In this document: positions 17,065 through 26,447 of the stretch, in pieces
Numbering within the stretch: the stretch's first letter is position 1
Layout of the letters: every line of letters begins with the position of its first letter
Assembly (NCBI GenBank): GCA_041741535.1
Contig: JBGSJV010000067.1
Coordinates: 1 to 64,000, forward strand
From: M30B19 sp041741535
GTDB lineage: Bacteria; Planctomycetota; Planctomycetia; Pirellulales; Pirellulaceae
Reading direction: 5' to 3'
DNA length: 64,000 nt
Translations under genes and position numbers: made by a program
Notes under the pieces: generated by a model
Seen by the model: the letters and a program-made list of their open reading frames with translations, nothing else
Database searches by the model: none
What the model was told of the DNA's origin: nothing

Positions 17065-18630
17065 TTATAGCGAGGGTGCCGCTGGGGTTGCTTCCGTGGT
17101 TCGTCCCAAGGCTTCCGGAGCCGGAGCGCTGTAAAACTTCATCACTCCGTAAATCTCCAAAGGCACCAAAAAGTGCGAGTTGAATTCGGGGCTCTTGAAG
17201 GTTTGTTCTTTGCCGCCACCGACAGGTCCACCTCCACCGCCACCGCCACCGCCACCCGCATCATCATCGCTGATCGTCATCGATTCACCGGAACCGCCGC
17301 CGCCCGATCCTGCGACACTGGGACCTCTACGGGCGCCACCGCCTTTCTTTTCGCCGAGAGTCGAGACCGCTTCAACCGGCAGTTCGCCGCCAATCAGCGT
17401 GATTTGCCGAACTTCCAACGGAATTTTGGCGTTGGCACATTTCTCTAAAATCTCGCCAATTCGACGCTCGTCCACTCGCAATCGCAAACGAACGGGAACG
17501 CGTTTGACAACCGACATCCACGAGTCCGGACCAAGCTGGTTGCTCGAGACCGACTGGCGGTACTTGCTGGATTCGATCGGCTTGAAGTCTTTGTCGATGT
17601 ATCGCAAATGGGCCGGGTCCAACCTTTCGGCCTCCGATGCGGAAACGGTCGTTGAATTCGCACTGTTTCCACCGCCTAACATGTTCTCCATGTATTGCTT
17701 CATCATGTCCATGCGGCCCTCGGCGTCCGCCATGGCTCCCCCCCCACCGCCACCGGCGGCATTGTCAACCTCCAATGGTTTGGCTTCGTGAGCTTCTTTT
17801 CCAATCATGATGCTGTTGATCTCACGAATGGCCGCTTGGGACGGGACGCTGGCATCTTTGTTGGCTTCTTTGACGATTTCCAGGACACCATTGAGGAGCA
17901 CCAAATTTTCCTTTAAATACACGACTTGAATGGTGGTCGGGGTGCCATCGACGGATTGATTTCCGTTGCGTTTGAAATTGGTCGTCAAATCGTACCACTT
18001 CATCTGATCGTTCACGGACCAATCGACGATGGGTTCATTAAACATCAGCTTTTCCATATCGTCTTTGGCTTCATCGCTGGCGACAACGGCCGGCGCCTTG
18101 TCTGCTTCGCCGGTCACTTCTTCCGCGTTCCACTTCGCGCGAACGGAGGTGACGAGGGCAGGCAAGAATCGAGGGAAGATGGTTTTCACTTGCTTACGGA
18201 ACAGTTCTCGAACCTCTCCTTCGGACGAGTTCGGATCGAATTTCAATTGCTCAGGGCGCAAAGAATCAAAGTGTTTGGCGACATTCGGATCCATGACATT
18301 TCCAGGCCACGACAACAAGTCCTTTTGTTCCGAGAACAGCTTTGTCCAGGCCGCCAAGACTTCGTCTTTGCCGCCGTCAATTTCTTTGGTCATGCCGGCG
18401 AGCGTCTCATCATTTGGATGAACACTTGGACCGGCCGCGTCAGCGACCTCGGCCCGAACGCTGCTCACGTTCTTGGCTTTGGTTTCCGCGCTCAAAATGT
18501 CGCTCTTTTGGCGGTTGATCAGCTCCCCAGCCGCCATCCACGACCAAACGCCGACTCCAATGGTGGCCAACACGACCACACCGGACAAAATCCAAAAGTG
18601 GTGCTTGATAAGAGGCTTGAGCTTTTCCAT
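17065..18630 (-). CDS. PilO-like single-pass protein of pilus operon
   Basis: 521 residues. The N-terminus has one membrane helix (about residues 12-32, FWILSGVVVLATIGVGVWSW), then a long mostly helical region, as in PilO-type inner-membrane components. Two poly-Gly linkers occur (near 290-295 and 455-480), the second with SGGGGSGE and nine glycines in a row. The C-terminal third (about 370-440) contains RVPVRLRLRVDERRI, which reads like a small alpha/beta fold of the PilO or GspM kind. It sits between the PilM-PilN fusion and the Gly/Ser/Met-rich protein. The PilO assignment rests on operon position and topology, not on a firm motif. Confidence 0.6.
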   Translation of the reverse strand: MEKLKPLIKHHFWILSGVVVLATIGVGVWSWMAAGELINRQKSDILSAETKAKNVSSVRAEVADAAGPSVHPNDETLAGMTKEIDGGKDEVLAAWTKLFSEQKDLLSWPGNVMDPNVAKHFDSLRPEQLKFDPNSSEGEVRELFRKQVKTIFPRFLPALVTSVRAKWNAEEVTGEADKAPAVVASDEAKDDMEKLMFNEPIVDWSVNDQMKWYDLTTNFKRNGNQSVDGTPTTIQVVYLKENLVLLNGVLEIVKEANKDASVPSQAAIREINSIMIGKEAHEAKPLEVDNAAGGGGGGAMADAEGRMDMMKQYMENMLGGGNSANSTTVSASEAERLDPAHLRYIDKDFKPIESSKYRQSVSSNQLGPDSWMSVVKRVPVRLRLRVDERRIGEILEKCANAKIPLEVRQITLIGGELPVEAVSTLGEKKGGGARRGPSVAGSGGGGSGESMTISDDDAGGGGGGGGGGPVGGGKEQTFKSPEFNSHFLVPLEIYGVMKFYSAPAPEALGRTTEATPAAPSL

Positions 18631-18748
18631 GTTCGTGGTCCTTTTTCTTGATCCCTAAGCTGCCCTAATGACAATCGGTTTCTGGTTCCCGTCTGATCCC
18701 GTTGGTGCGGCGATTTCGGCCCGAACGACTCGGGGCTTATCACGGCGC

Positions 18749-21019
18749 CTACGAGCCGTTGGCTTCCTGGCTGGCGTTTTCTGCGTTTTTGGCGGCCTCG
18801 GCTTGTTCGGCCGCTTTCCGGGCTTTTTCCAAGCGAGCTTCTTTCCGAGCCCGGATCTGTTCTTCTGTTTGTGGCATCCAAGCGGCCATGACCACGAAGG
18901 TGGTGCGATTGACACTCACGCCGTCGGTGATCTCGGCAACTTCCGATTGGCCACTGCCGCCGCCCATGCCTCCCATGCCGGACTTCATGCCCGCGCCCAT
19001 CTTCTTCTGCATTTCTTTGACGCGGTCTTCTTCGGACATCTCGGTCATGCTCGCTTCGTCGGCAGCTTCTTTGGCGGCATCTTCCTTCTTAGCACCTGGA
19101 ACCATGGTCGGGGTTGGGGCCGATGAAGACATGATCGTCGGTCGAACAATTCCTAAATCTTGCAACAGATAGGTTTCGCCCGCAATGGTCACCTCTTTGT
19201 TGAGTAAGTTGTAAAGCAACGTTTCGCGCACAAATGCGGCACCCGTCGCTAACCCTGCCTCGGCTCGTTCGGTGCTGTTGACGTAATGATGACCGCTAAG
19301 TCGAATCGTCCAGCCGGCCCCCTTGGGAGTATCGGCATCGGCATCCGTCGTGGTCGTTTCGGTCGCTACGGTTGTACCCGCTGGCGGTGGCGTAATCCCG
19401 AGCGCCTGGTCCAACTTCTTCAAGTCGTTTTCGTAAGTCGTCTTGACGTCGCCGGTATACCATTTGGTCAGATCGTCAAAATAGTCTTGGGTCATGCCGT
19501 CAATAAAGATCTCTTCGCGATCGAGGAACGGTAGCGTTTCTGGATCGACTTGATTGTCTTGGGAGCGAGGGTCTTTGGGAATCAACTGGCTAATCGCCGA
19601 CAAGACACGCAGCATTTGGGTGCGCGATGTGGCCGCACTGACCAACTCGCCGCCCAAATCATTTACATAACCCAGCTCGGTCCTGAGTTTGTCGTCATCC
19701 CCTTTTAACTGACCACTTTTCTTGCTGACTGCGTCGGCTTTACTCTTGGCAGCGCCCCATGTCTTGTTGTTGGCGTCCGCAAAGTTGTTGCTGGTGGAGT
19801 AACCGTACAAACTGCCCAAGGCGTGTTGCACGGCCAGACCCACCATGACCATGGCTACCGCACTCAAGACCCACGGCTTTTTGGAGCGGACGATCTTTTC
19901 AACGATGAATTCTTCCGGCAACAGATTCGTCGTCATCTCGGACTCGCCCAGCGCTTGAATGCACAAGCCATAGCAGGGCGAAAACGCGCGCATGTTATCC
20001 GCAAACGTCTTCTGACTGGTGACATCCCCGCCGCCCAGCTTCTCGAACTTCTCAAAACGGTCGATCGACAACTCCAGCTGCTGTTCCAAGAACTGCCGCA
20101 AGCCGGGCAACTTGCTGGCATTGCCCAACATCAATGTTCGCCCAAAGGTCGCGTTGCGATCGATCGAGCGGAAGTAATTGAGCGAGCGAACCAGTTCGTC
20201 ACTCAAGTCTGAAAAAACCGGTCGCATCGAGGTGAAGATCGCTTTGGGGTCCTCCGCCTGCCGCGAGTTTAGCTTCAAGTGTTCGGCTTTGGCATGGGTT
20301 AGTTTCATCTCCCGAGCCAACTGTTTGGTGAAGTGATTGCCGCCAATCGCGATATTGCGCAACCAGAGTCGCAGTCCGTTTGAAATGACCACGTCGGTTG
20401 ATTCGGTTCCGATCGATATCACCAGTGTATAAGGCGGGGGATTTTCCGGGTCAACCGAAGCCGCCTTAGGCAACTCGCCCAAGACATCATGGCAAATCAT
20501 GTTGTAGGTTGCGATCGGTGACAATTGAATGATGTCCACCTCGACACCGGCGTCGAGGAATGGTTGCATCGCGCGGTAAACGGCTTCCCGTTTCATCGCC
20601 AACAATCCAATTTCCGCGTCGGTCAACTGACCATCGTCGATGAAGCCGCCCAATTGCTGCCAGTCCCAGACCACTTCGTCGATCTGGAATGGAATCTGTT
20701 GTTTCGCTTCGTACTTGACGATACTGGGCAGCAATTTTGGCTCAATGGACGGGGGGCGAAAGAACCGAGCCAAACCTGACTGACCTGAAACCGAAATGGC
20801 CACCTTGTCCCCGCGAACTTTGTTGCGGGACAGAAACTGCTCCAAGGCTTCCCGGATGGTCTCTTCGGGACGAGCGTCCGGCTGGCTAAGCGGTTTGGGA
20901 TACTCGATATAATCGAACCCAATTGCGGTCACCTGGCCGTCCGCTCCCAAGTTGCAACGTAGAGCTTTTAGGGCACATTGACCGATATCCACTCCCCAAG
21001 CTGCCTGTTGTTTCGCCAT
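18749..21019 (-). CDS. pilM: PilM-PilN fusion, type IV pilus assembly
   Basis: 756 residues from ATG 21019, with GAGGAA about 9 bases upstream. Residues 1-360 are a PilM-type actin-like ATPase (WGVDIGQCALKAL at the start, ISIGTESTDVVI near 201-212). Residue 362 begins MTTNLLPEEF, the usual N-terminus of PilN, followed by a membrane helix (382-401), a coiled-coil-like Lys/Asp/Ala region and a periplasmic domain. So two normally separate proteins are joined. PilM and PilN link the cytoplasmic motor to the inner-membrane platform of type IV pili or type II secretion. A Met/Gly-rich stretch (KKMGAGMKSGMGGMGGGSG) lies near the C-terminus. Confidence 0.85.
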   Translation of the reverse strand: MAKQQAAWGVDIGQCALKALRCNLGADGQVTAIGFDYIEYPKPLSQPDARPEETIREALEQFLSRNKVRGDKVAISVSGQSGLARFFRPPSIEPKLLPSIVKYEAKQQIPFQIDEVVWDWQQLGGFIDDGQLTDAEIGLLAMKREAVYRAMQPFLDAGVEVDIIQLSPIATYNMICHDVLGELPKAASVDPENPPPYTLVISIGTESTDVVISNGLRLWLRNIAIGGNHFTKQLAREMKLTHAKAEHLKLNSRQAEDPKAIFTSMRPVFSDLSDELVRSLNYFRSIDRNATFGRTLMLGNASKLPGLRQFLEQQLELSIDRFEKFEKLGGGDVTSQKTFADNMRAFSPCYGLCIQALGESEMTTNLLPEEFIVEKIVRSKKPWVLSAVAMVMVGLAVQHALGSLYGYSTSNNFADANNKTWGAAKSKADAVSKKSGQLKGDDDKLRTELGYVNDLGGELVSAATSRTQMLRVLSAISQLIPKDPRSQDNQVDPETLPFLDREEIFIDGMTQDYFDDLTKWYTGDVKTTYENDLKKLDQALGITPPPAGTTVATETTTTDADADTPKGAGWTIRLSGHHYVNSTERAEAGLATGAAFVRETLLYNLLNKEVTIAGETYLLQDLGIVRPTIMSSSAPTPTMVPGAKKEDAAKEAADEASMTEMSEEDRVKEMQKKMGAGMKSGMGGMGGGSGQSEVAEITDGVSVNRTTFVVMAAWMPQTEEQIRARKEARLEKARKAAEQAEAAKNAENASQEANGS

Positions 21020-21399
21020 TGCTGCGTTGTTCCTCAAAAAACCTGGACGTCGAGCAGAGATTGGACTACTCGAGTGCGTCTCCGAGTTCCCGAAAATCGT
21101 GGGAAATAAAAGTTGTACGGCTACCGCTGTCGCCGTGAAGGCGCAGGACACCCGCCCATCGTGATACGACACCACCCCTTGGCCGACCACGTCTGCAAAT
21201 CCAGTATAGACAAAACCTGGGTATTTTCGCCCTAGCACTTGCCAACTTCTCGATTTTATTATCGAGTAACCCGTCCGGCGAGTGCGGGTTGTGCCGTTCA
21301 AGACCGGTAGGGCTTTTACCAGCCAACCGCTACCATATACCCCACGCGGAACGTCCCCCGCAAGCAATCTGGACTACTGCCTCCGAGAATTCGGTCACG
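21020..21399. other. Divergent intergenic region
   Basis: About 380 bases between the divergent pilus operon and the GH38-like gene. It should contain both promoters. No RNA gene, repeat or convincing small ORF seen. Confidence 0.4.
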
Positions 21400-24300
21400 A
21401 TGATCAACACTCTAAGACTGCTGCTGCCGTGCCATAGCTTGGAGGATTTCCCGACCTTCCACGAGGGCGAGGATGCGGAAAATCTGCTGGTTGCCTGGAC
21501 CGCTTCGTGGCATCCACTGCTGTTACATCATTGCCAGAAACTGCCCGAATGGGGACGGGTCGAAAACAGCCCCGAGTCGTGTACGGGCACCTTGTTCCTG
21601 ATTCCCCGCGTCTCCTTGGCGCGTGTCCCGAGCGGTTTTCGCGACCGCTGTGGCGACCAAGGTGGGATTTGTCTGGATGTGCCGACGAATCGCGAGGCGG
21701 CCGTCGTCGCGTTGGCCGAGGCTTGTGGCGGCGATTCTCAATTCGCCACGTGCTCCGCCGATATGGTGCAAGCATTTTTCGCACTGGCGTATACATACTT
21801 GCAGATCGAACTGTTGACGCGACAGCTGCGCTACACGAGCAATTTGGATCAGGCCCACTTCCAAACCCAGGTTCTCAAAGCTGCGGAGGCGGTCGTCGCT
21901 GGAGATCCAATCGCGGCTGACGAGGCGTTGGGCCGATGTTTTGATCTGTTGTCCGAGGAGCGGCATCGCTACTACCCGATGCCCTCGTTCTTGTGCGACC
22001 TGACGCTACTGGCCCCAACCACGCTGGGGTCGGCCCTGGCCGAGCAGCTTCGTTCGCCAATCGCATTTAATCTGCTCGCAACAGCCGACTTGCTCCAACA
22101 TATTCAGAAATCTTCACCAGATCTGTGGTCGCTGATTCGGACGGCCGTGGATGACAGGCGCCTGATGACCGTGGGGAGCGGATTTAATCAGGCACCGACC
22201 GGGCTACTGTCGCACGAAACCCTATGTCGTAATTTGGCTTGGGGTCAGCAAGTGCTAAGCAGCGCGTTGGGTGGTCCGACCCGCGTGTTCGCGCGACGCT
22301 TGCCGGGTCTGGAAGCCACGTTGCCCGGCCTGCTGTTGCGTTATGGATATCGAGAGGCACTGCACGAAACCTTCCAACCAAGTCGTTTGCCGCAGACATC
22401 TCACACCTATCTCCGATGGCAGGGTATCGACGGCGAGACCATCCCGAGCCTGACGAAGACGATTTACGACGCCAACAATCCACAAGCGTTTCTAAAGCTT
22501 GGCATTCGCATTGGCGAGTGTTTGGATGTCGATCACGTCGCCGCTAGTCAATTTGTGCACTGGCCGGGGCAATGTTCGGTCGCATATCAAGACTTGATCG
22601 TTTCGGCGGCCCGCTGTGATGCGCTGGGGCAGTGGTGCTTGTTGGACGATCTCATCGGGCAAATCAACGATCCAGGTTATAGCCCGACCATTTCGACCTA
22701 CGACTATCGCGCGGCTTATCTCAAGTTATTGCTGGAAGAGTCTTCACCCCCAGCGGTTGCCGAAACGCTGATCCAACAGGTGCAGCAATTGGTTCGGCGT
22801 GAGCGGGAAATGCACCAGACCACGCTGCTCTCGGGTCTCGCCCAATTGGCGGTTGGCAGCGCGACGAAGGACCCCGAACCGACCCGAACCCAGCGCGACG
22901 ATTCCGACGTCGAACCGCCAACGGAGACCCTGTTGGCGTTGTGGGAACGTTTGCTGGACCCGGCCGAGGAAGTGGCGGATCGACGAGATTCTTCCGAGCA
23001 ACAACTGGTTAGGTCATTGACCACGGATGGCACAACCCATCGAATGGTCGTCAACAGTTCGTGCCAATCCCGACGGCTCTTGCTTACCCCGGACGACTTG
23101 GGCGGCTGTCACCCAGGTTCATTGCCACAAGATCAAGTTTATGCGGCCTATCGAGATCGACGTGGGTGGTGGGCCGTGGTGGACGTTCCTTCGTTTGGCT
23201 ACCTGCATTTTTCTCCGCAGCCCGCGGCAACGAAAGGCGTGCGGCAACCTCGGCACAAGCTGGTGGTCGGGAAAACCACCTTGCGGAATGAGTTTCTTAC
23301 GGCGGCGATCGACCCCCAGACAGGGGCATTGCGTTCTGTCCACGACTATCAGGGGCGAAGCAACCTTTGCTCGTTGCAATTGGGTTGGTTCGATCAAGAA
23401 ATCAAAAACACCATCGGCAAGTTGATGAAGGGACAGGTCGCGACCGATTGGAAGCAAAGCTTGTCGCAACTGATGGGATCACGCGACGTCGATGGAAGCC
23501 GGCGGCAGTTGGCGCTTCACGCGGAAGGTTACACGACGATGAAAGCGCAATCGCTCGACGTGGTGACCAATAATCCGCTCCTGGGCCACATTCGCACGAC
23601 CGGTCGTGTGTTGCTCATGGACAAAGTGATTGCCAAATACACGATTGATTACCGCCTACATTTGGGAAGTCGATTCTTGGTTGTGTCGGCGGAAGTCACC
23701 CCATCAACGAAAGCCAAACTGATCCCGTTCAACGACGACGACAACTACGAGTTTCCGCCACAAGCTCCGTTGGCCGGCAGTGGATTTCGTCGGTACTTTG
23801 CGTGGCGCTTCGCCCACGCGCATCCCAGCGCCGAAGTTTATCGCGATTTGAATGGCTGGAAACTCGAAGCGACGCGGCCCACGACCGAAGCGCCGCGTCT
23901 GCTCGAATTTCAAAACGTGGATCAATCGTTGGCCTTGTTGACGGGCGGATTGGCGTTTCATCGCTTTCCCGCCGACGGACGTTGCGACACCATCGTGAGC
24001 TTGTCGCCGCTGGCACCGGTAAAGACCGAAATTGCTCTGGGACTAAGCCCGAAGCACAGCATCACGGCAGCCAGTCAGTTTCTGGATCACCCTCGCGTTT
24101 TGTCCTGTGGTCCGCTGCGAAAAAGCTTGCCGGCCGGGGCCTGGTTGTTTCGCTGCAGCTCAAAAAACGTGGTGGTTTCGGACTGGGAAAATCGCTACGA
24201 AGCGGGAGCGTGGGTTGGAGTGCGAGTTCGACTGCTGGAAACGACCGGCCGATCCCGGAAGATCAAGCTGGAGTTTGCTGGCCACCCAACGGCGGCGCGC

Positions 24301-24438
24301 GCGACGTTGCCCCCGGCCGCTGATCCGCCGCTGCACAAGTCGCTGCCGTCCGTACGTTTGGACGACGGACAGATCATCTGTGAATTGGGCCCCTGCGAAT
24401 CGTTGGATTTGGAAGTGGATTTTGGGAGCCGGTCATGA
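21400..24438 (+). CDS. GH38-like alpha-mannosidase family protein
   Basis: 1012 residues from ATG 21400. The N-terminal half follows the GH38/GH57 catalytic-barrel pattern: a strand and helix near 245-265 (LMTVGSGF), HETLCRNLAWGQQVL and then PTRVFARRLPGLEATLPGLLLRYGY, which corresponds to the region where alpha-mannosidases bind substrate. The C-terminal half has the GH38 beta domains (LRNEFLTAAIDPQTGALRSV, RFLVVSAEV, YFAWRFAHAHPSAEVYRD). The usual N-terminal HxD metal motif is not evident, so activity is uncertain. No signal peptide is visible. Its TGA overlaps the ATG of cmk. Substrate unknown. Confidence 0.65.
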   Translation: MINTLRLLLPCHSLEDFPTFHEGEDAENLLVAWTASWHPLLLHHCQKLPEWGRVENSPESCTGTLFLIPRVSLARVPSGFRDRCGDQGGICLDVPTNREAAVVALAEACGGDSQFATCSADMVQAFFALAYTYLQIELLTRQLRYTSNLDQAHFQTQVLKAAEAVVAGDPIAADEALGRCFDLLSEERHRYYPMPSFLCDLTLLAPTTLGSALAEQLRSPIAFNLLATADLLQHIQKSSPDLWSLIRTAVDDRRLMTVGSGFNQAPTGLLSHETLCRNLAWGQQVLSSALGGPTRVFARRLPGLEATLPGLLLRYGYREALHETFQPSRLPQTSHTYLRWQGIDGETIPSLTKTIYDANNPQAFLKLGIRIGECLDVDHVAASQFVHWPGQCSVAYQDLIVSAARCDALGQWCLLDDLIGQINDPGYSPTISTYDYRAAYLKLLLEESSPPAVAETLIQQVQQLVRREREMHQTTLLSGLAQLAVGSATKDPEPTRTQRDDSDVEPPTETLLALWERLLDPAEEVADRRDSSEQQLVRSLTTDGTTHRMVVNSSCQSRRLLLTPDDLGGCHPGSLPQDQVYAAYRDRRGWWAVVDVPSFGYLHFSPQPAATKGVRQPRHKLVVGKTTLRNEFLTAAIDPQTGALRSVHDYQGRSNLCSLQLGWFDQEIKNTIGKLMKGQVATDWKQSLSQLMGSRDVDGSRRQLALHAEGYTTMKAQSLDVVTNNPLLGHIRTTGRVLLMDKVIAKYTIDYRLHLGSRFLVVSAEVTPSTKAKLIPFNDDDNYEFPPQAPLAGSGFRRYFAWRFAHAHPSAEVYRDLNGWKLEATRPTTEAPRLLEFQNVDQSLALLTGGLAFHRFPADGRCDTIVSLSPLAPVKTEIALGLSPKHSITAASQFLDHPRVLSCGPLRKSLPAGAWLFRCSSKNVVVSDWENRYEAGAWVGVRVRLLETTGRSRKIKLEFAGHPTAARATLPPAADPPLHKSLPSVRLDDGQIICELGPCESLDLEVDFGSRS

Positions 24439-25097
24439 TCGTGACGATCGATGGCCCGGCTGGAGCGGGAAAGAGCACGATCGCCAAACGTTTGGCCGAG
24501 GAATTGGACTTTCAGTTTCTCGACACGGGAGCGATGTACCGAGCGCTGACATGGCACGCGCAGAAATCGGGCGTTCGTTTGACGGCCGCCGTCGAGCTGG
24601 CAACTCACTGTTTGGCGGTGCCCTTGCAAATCCGGTCCGGGACGCTGTGGGTGGAACAAGTCGCCATGGGCGCGGAAATCCGGACCCCGGAAGTCTCACG
24701 CGATATTCACTATGTGGCCGACAACGTTCAAATTCGGCGACACTTGGTCGATCTACAAAGGCAATGGGTTTGTGACGCCAATTTTGTGAGCGAAGGCCGA
24801 GATCAGGGAACGGTCGCGTTTCCTTCGGCCGAGTGCAAGTTTTTTCTCACGGCCACGCCGGAGACTCGCGCTCGCCGACGACAGCGCCAATTGCAACAAC
24901 AGAACCTGCCCAGCGTGTACGAAGAGATCTTGGCAGCGCAGTTGGACCGCGATCGTCGTGATCAAAGTCGCCCCGAAGGTCGACTGTTAAAAGCCGCGGA
25001 CGCAATCACCATCCAGACGGACGAGATGTCGATCTCAGATGTGGTGGCTCGATTGGCCAACATCGTGCAAGTCCGCTTGTCGCCGAGGATTCCGTGA
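24435..25097 (+). CDS. cmk: Cytidylate kinase
   Basis: 220 residues, normal for CMP kinase. The P-loop is GPAGAGKST (residues 7-15), followed by the NMP-binding start LDTGAMYRALTW (30-41), the substrate motif SEGRDQGTVAFP (about 116-127) and the lid-type region RARRRQRQLQQ (about 141-151). It phosphorylates CMP and dCMP. The ATG overlaps the stop of the glycosidase-like gene (ATGA) and the chloride channel starts 2 bases after its stop, so this housekeeping gene is embedded in an operon with unrelated neighbours. Confidence 0.95.
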   Translation: MIVTIDGPAGAGKSTIAKRLAEELDFQFLDTGAMYRALTWHAQKSGVRLTAAVELATHCLAVPLQIRSGTLWVEQVAMGAEIRTPEVSRDIHYVADNVQIRRHLVDLQRQWVCDANFVSEGRDQGTVAFPSAECKFFLTATPETRARRRQRQLQQQNLPSVYEEILAAQLDRDRRDQSRPEGRLLKAADAITIQTDEMSISDVVARLANIVQVRLSPRIP

Positions 25098-25098
25098 C

Positions 25099-26385
25099 GT
25101 GGTTTTTCAACAACGGAAGTCGTGGTTACTTGCGCTGCGCCGTTTGTCACGAGTGCAGGTTTCCCCGTGGGCAGCCCCGTGGGCCGCGACGTGTTGGCTG
25201 GTTTATTGGTTGTTGTTTGCGACGTTGATTGGCACGGCGGCCGGTGTGAGTTCGGCCGGTTTTCTGGTCGCCTTGGATTGGGTCACCCAGCACCGCGAAG
25301 CACATCCATGGCTGATCGCATTCTTGCCGGCCACCGGCGGACTCCTAGGGTGGATCTATCATCGTTACGGCCAACGAGCCAATCTTGGTTACAACGTCAT
25401 CTTGGACGAAATTCATCAGCCAACCATGGTCTTGCCGGTCCGCATGGCGCCTCTGGTTTTGGTCGGAACCCTGGTCACGCATTGGTTTGGTGGCTCCGCC
25501 GGACGTGAGGGCACCGCGGTGCAGATCTCGGCCGCGCTGTCGGATCAGCTCACCTACATGTTGGGTGTACCGCGCCGCAATCGATCCACTTTGTTGGTGA
25601 TGGGCATCAGCGCCGGCTTTGCGGCGGTTTTTGGAACTCCGTTGGCCGGCGCGATCTTCGCTCTCGAAGTTTTAGTCATTGGCCGATGTCGTTACGAATC
25701 ACTGTTGCCTAGTCTGATGGCGGCGTTGATTGCCGATCAAGTATGTCAAGCGTGTGGTGTGGGGCATACGCATTACAACGTGGGCACGATTCCACTGGCG
25801 ACACCGTTCACGTTGGGTTGCGCCATGATCGTGGGCGCGCTATGCGGAATCGTGGCACTGGGATTTACCAAGCTTAGCCACTTCGTGACCGAGGCGTTTC
25901 GCCGCAGCATCGGCTATCCACCCCTGCGTCCAGTTATCGGCGGACTGATCGTCGCGGCGTTTGTCGGGGTGTCCGGCAGTACTCGATGGATCGGTTTGGG
26001 GATCCCCGTGATCGAACAAGCCTTCAGCGAACCGAGCGGGTGGTACGATTTTCTTTGGAAGTTGATTTTGACGGCCATCACGGTCGGCGCGGGTTTTAAG
26101 GGCGGAGAAGTGACGCCCCTATTCTTTATCGGGGCAACATTGGGCAGCGCGCTGTCGCTGATCGTGCCGCTGCCGGTTGGACTGTTGGCCGCCATCGGGT
26201 TCATCGCCGTTTTCGCCGGAGCGACCCATACTCCGTTGGCATGTATCATCATGGGACTAGAACTGTTTGGCATGGAAGCCGCGTGGTATTTGGCCATCGC
26301 CAGCGTCACCGCCTACACGTTTTCCGGGCAGACCGGAATTTATCAAGCCCAACGATCGGGTCATTCCAAACACGGACAATCGTGA
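25099..26385 (+). CDS. ClC-type chloride channel or transporter
   Basis: 428 residues from GTG 25099, with GAGGAT about 8 bases upstream; no ATG is better placed. Ten or more hydrophobic segments fill the protein. ClC filter motifs are recognisable: GSAGREGTAVQ (about 133-143, the GREGP-type loop), GISAGFAAVFGTPLAGAIFALE (about 171-192) and GFKGGEVTP (about 334-342). The usual gating Glu is in GREGT. There is no C-terminal CBS domain. It moves chloride, fluoride or a similar anion across the inner membrane; ion and coupling are not clear from sequence. Confidence 0.85.
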   Translation: MVFQQRKSWLLALRRLSRVQVSPWAAPWAATCWLVYWLLFATLIGTAAGVSSAGFLVALDWVTQHREAHPWLIAFLPATGGLLGWIYHRYGQRANLGYNVILDEIHQPTMVLPVRMAPLVLVGTLVTHWFGGSAGREGTAVQISAALSDQLTYMLGVPRRNRSTLLVMGISAGFAAVFGTPLAGAIFALEVLVIGRCRYESLLPSLMAALIADQVCQACGVGHTHYNVGTIPLATPFTLGCAMIVGALCGIVALGFTKLSHFVTEAFRRSIGYPPLRPVIGGLIVAAFVGVSGSTRWIGLGIPVIEQAFSEPSGWYDFLWKLILTAITVGAGFKGGEVTPLFFIGATLGSALSLIVPLPVGLLAAIGFIAVFAGATHTPLACIIMGLELFGMEAAWYLAIASVTAYTFSGQTGIYQAQRSGHSKHGQS

Positions 26386-26447
26386 TTCAACGACCCGTGT
26401 TATTGAAGAATGAACCAAGCCGCGTCCGATGCAACTGCCGACGCGGT

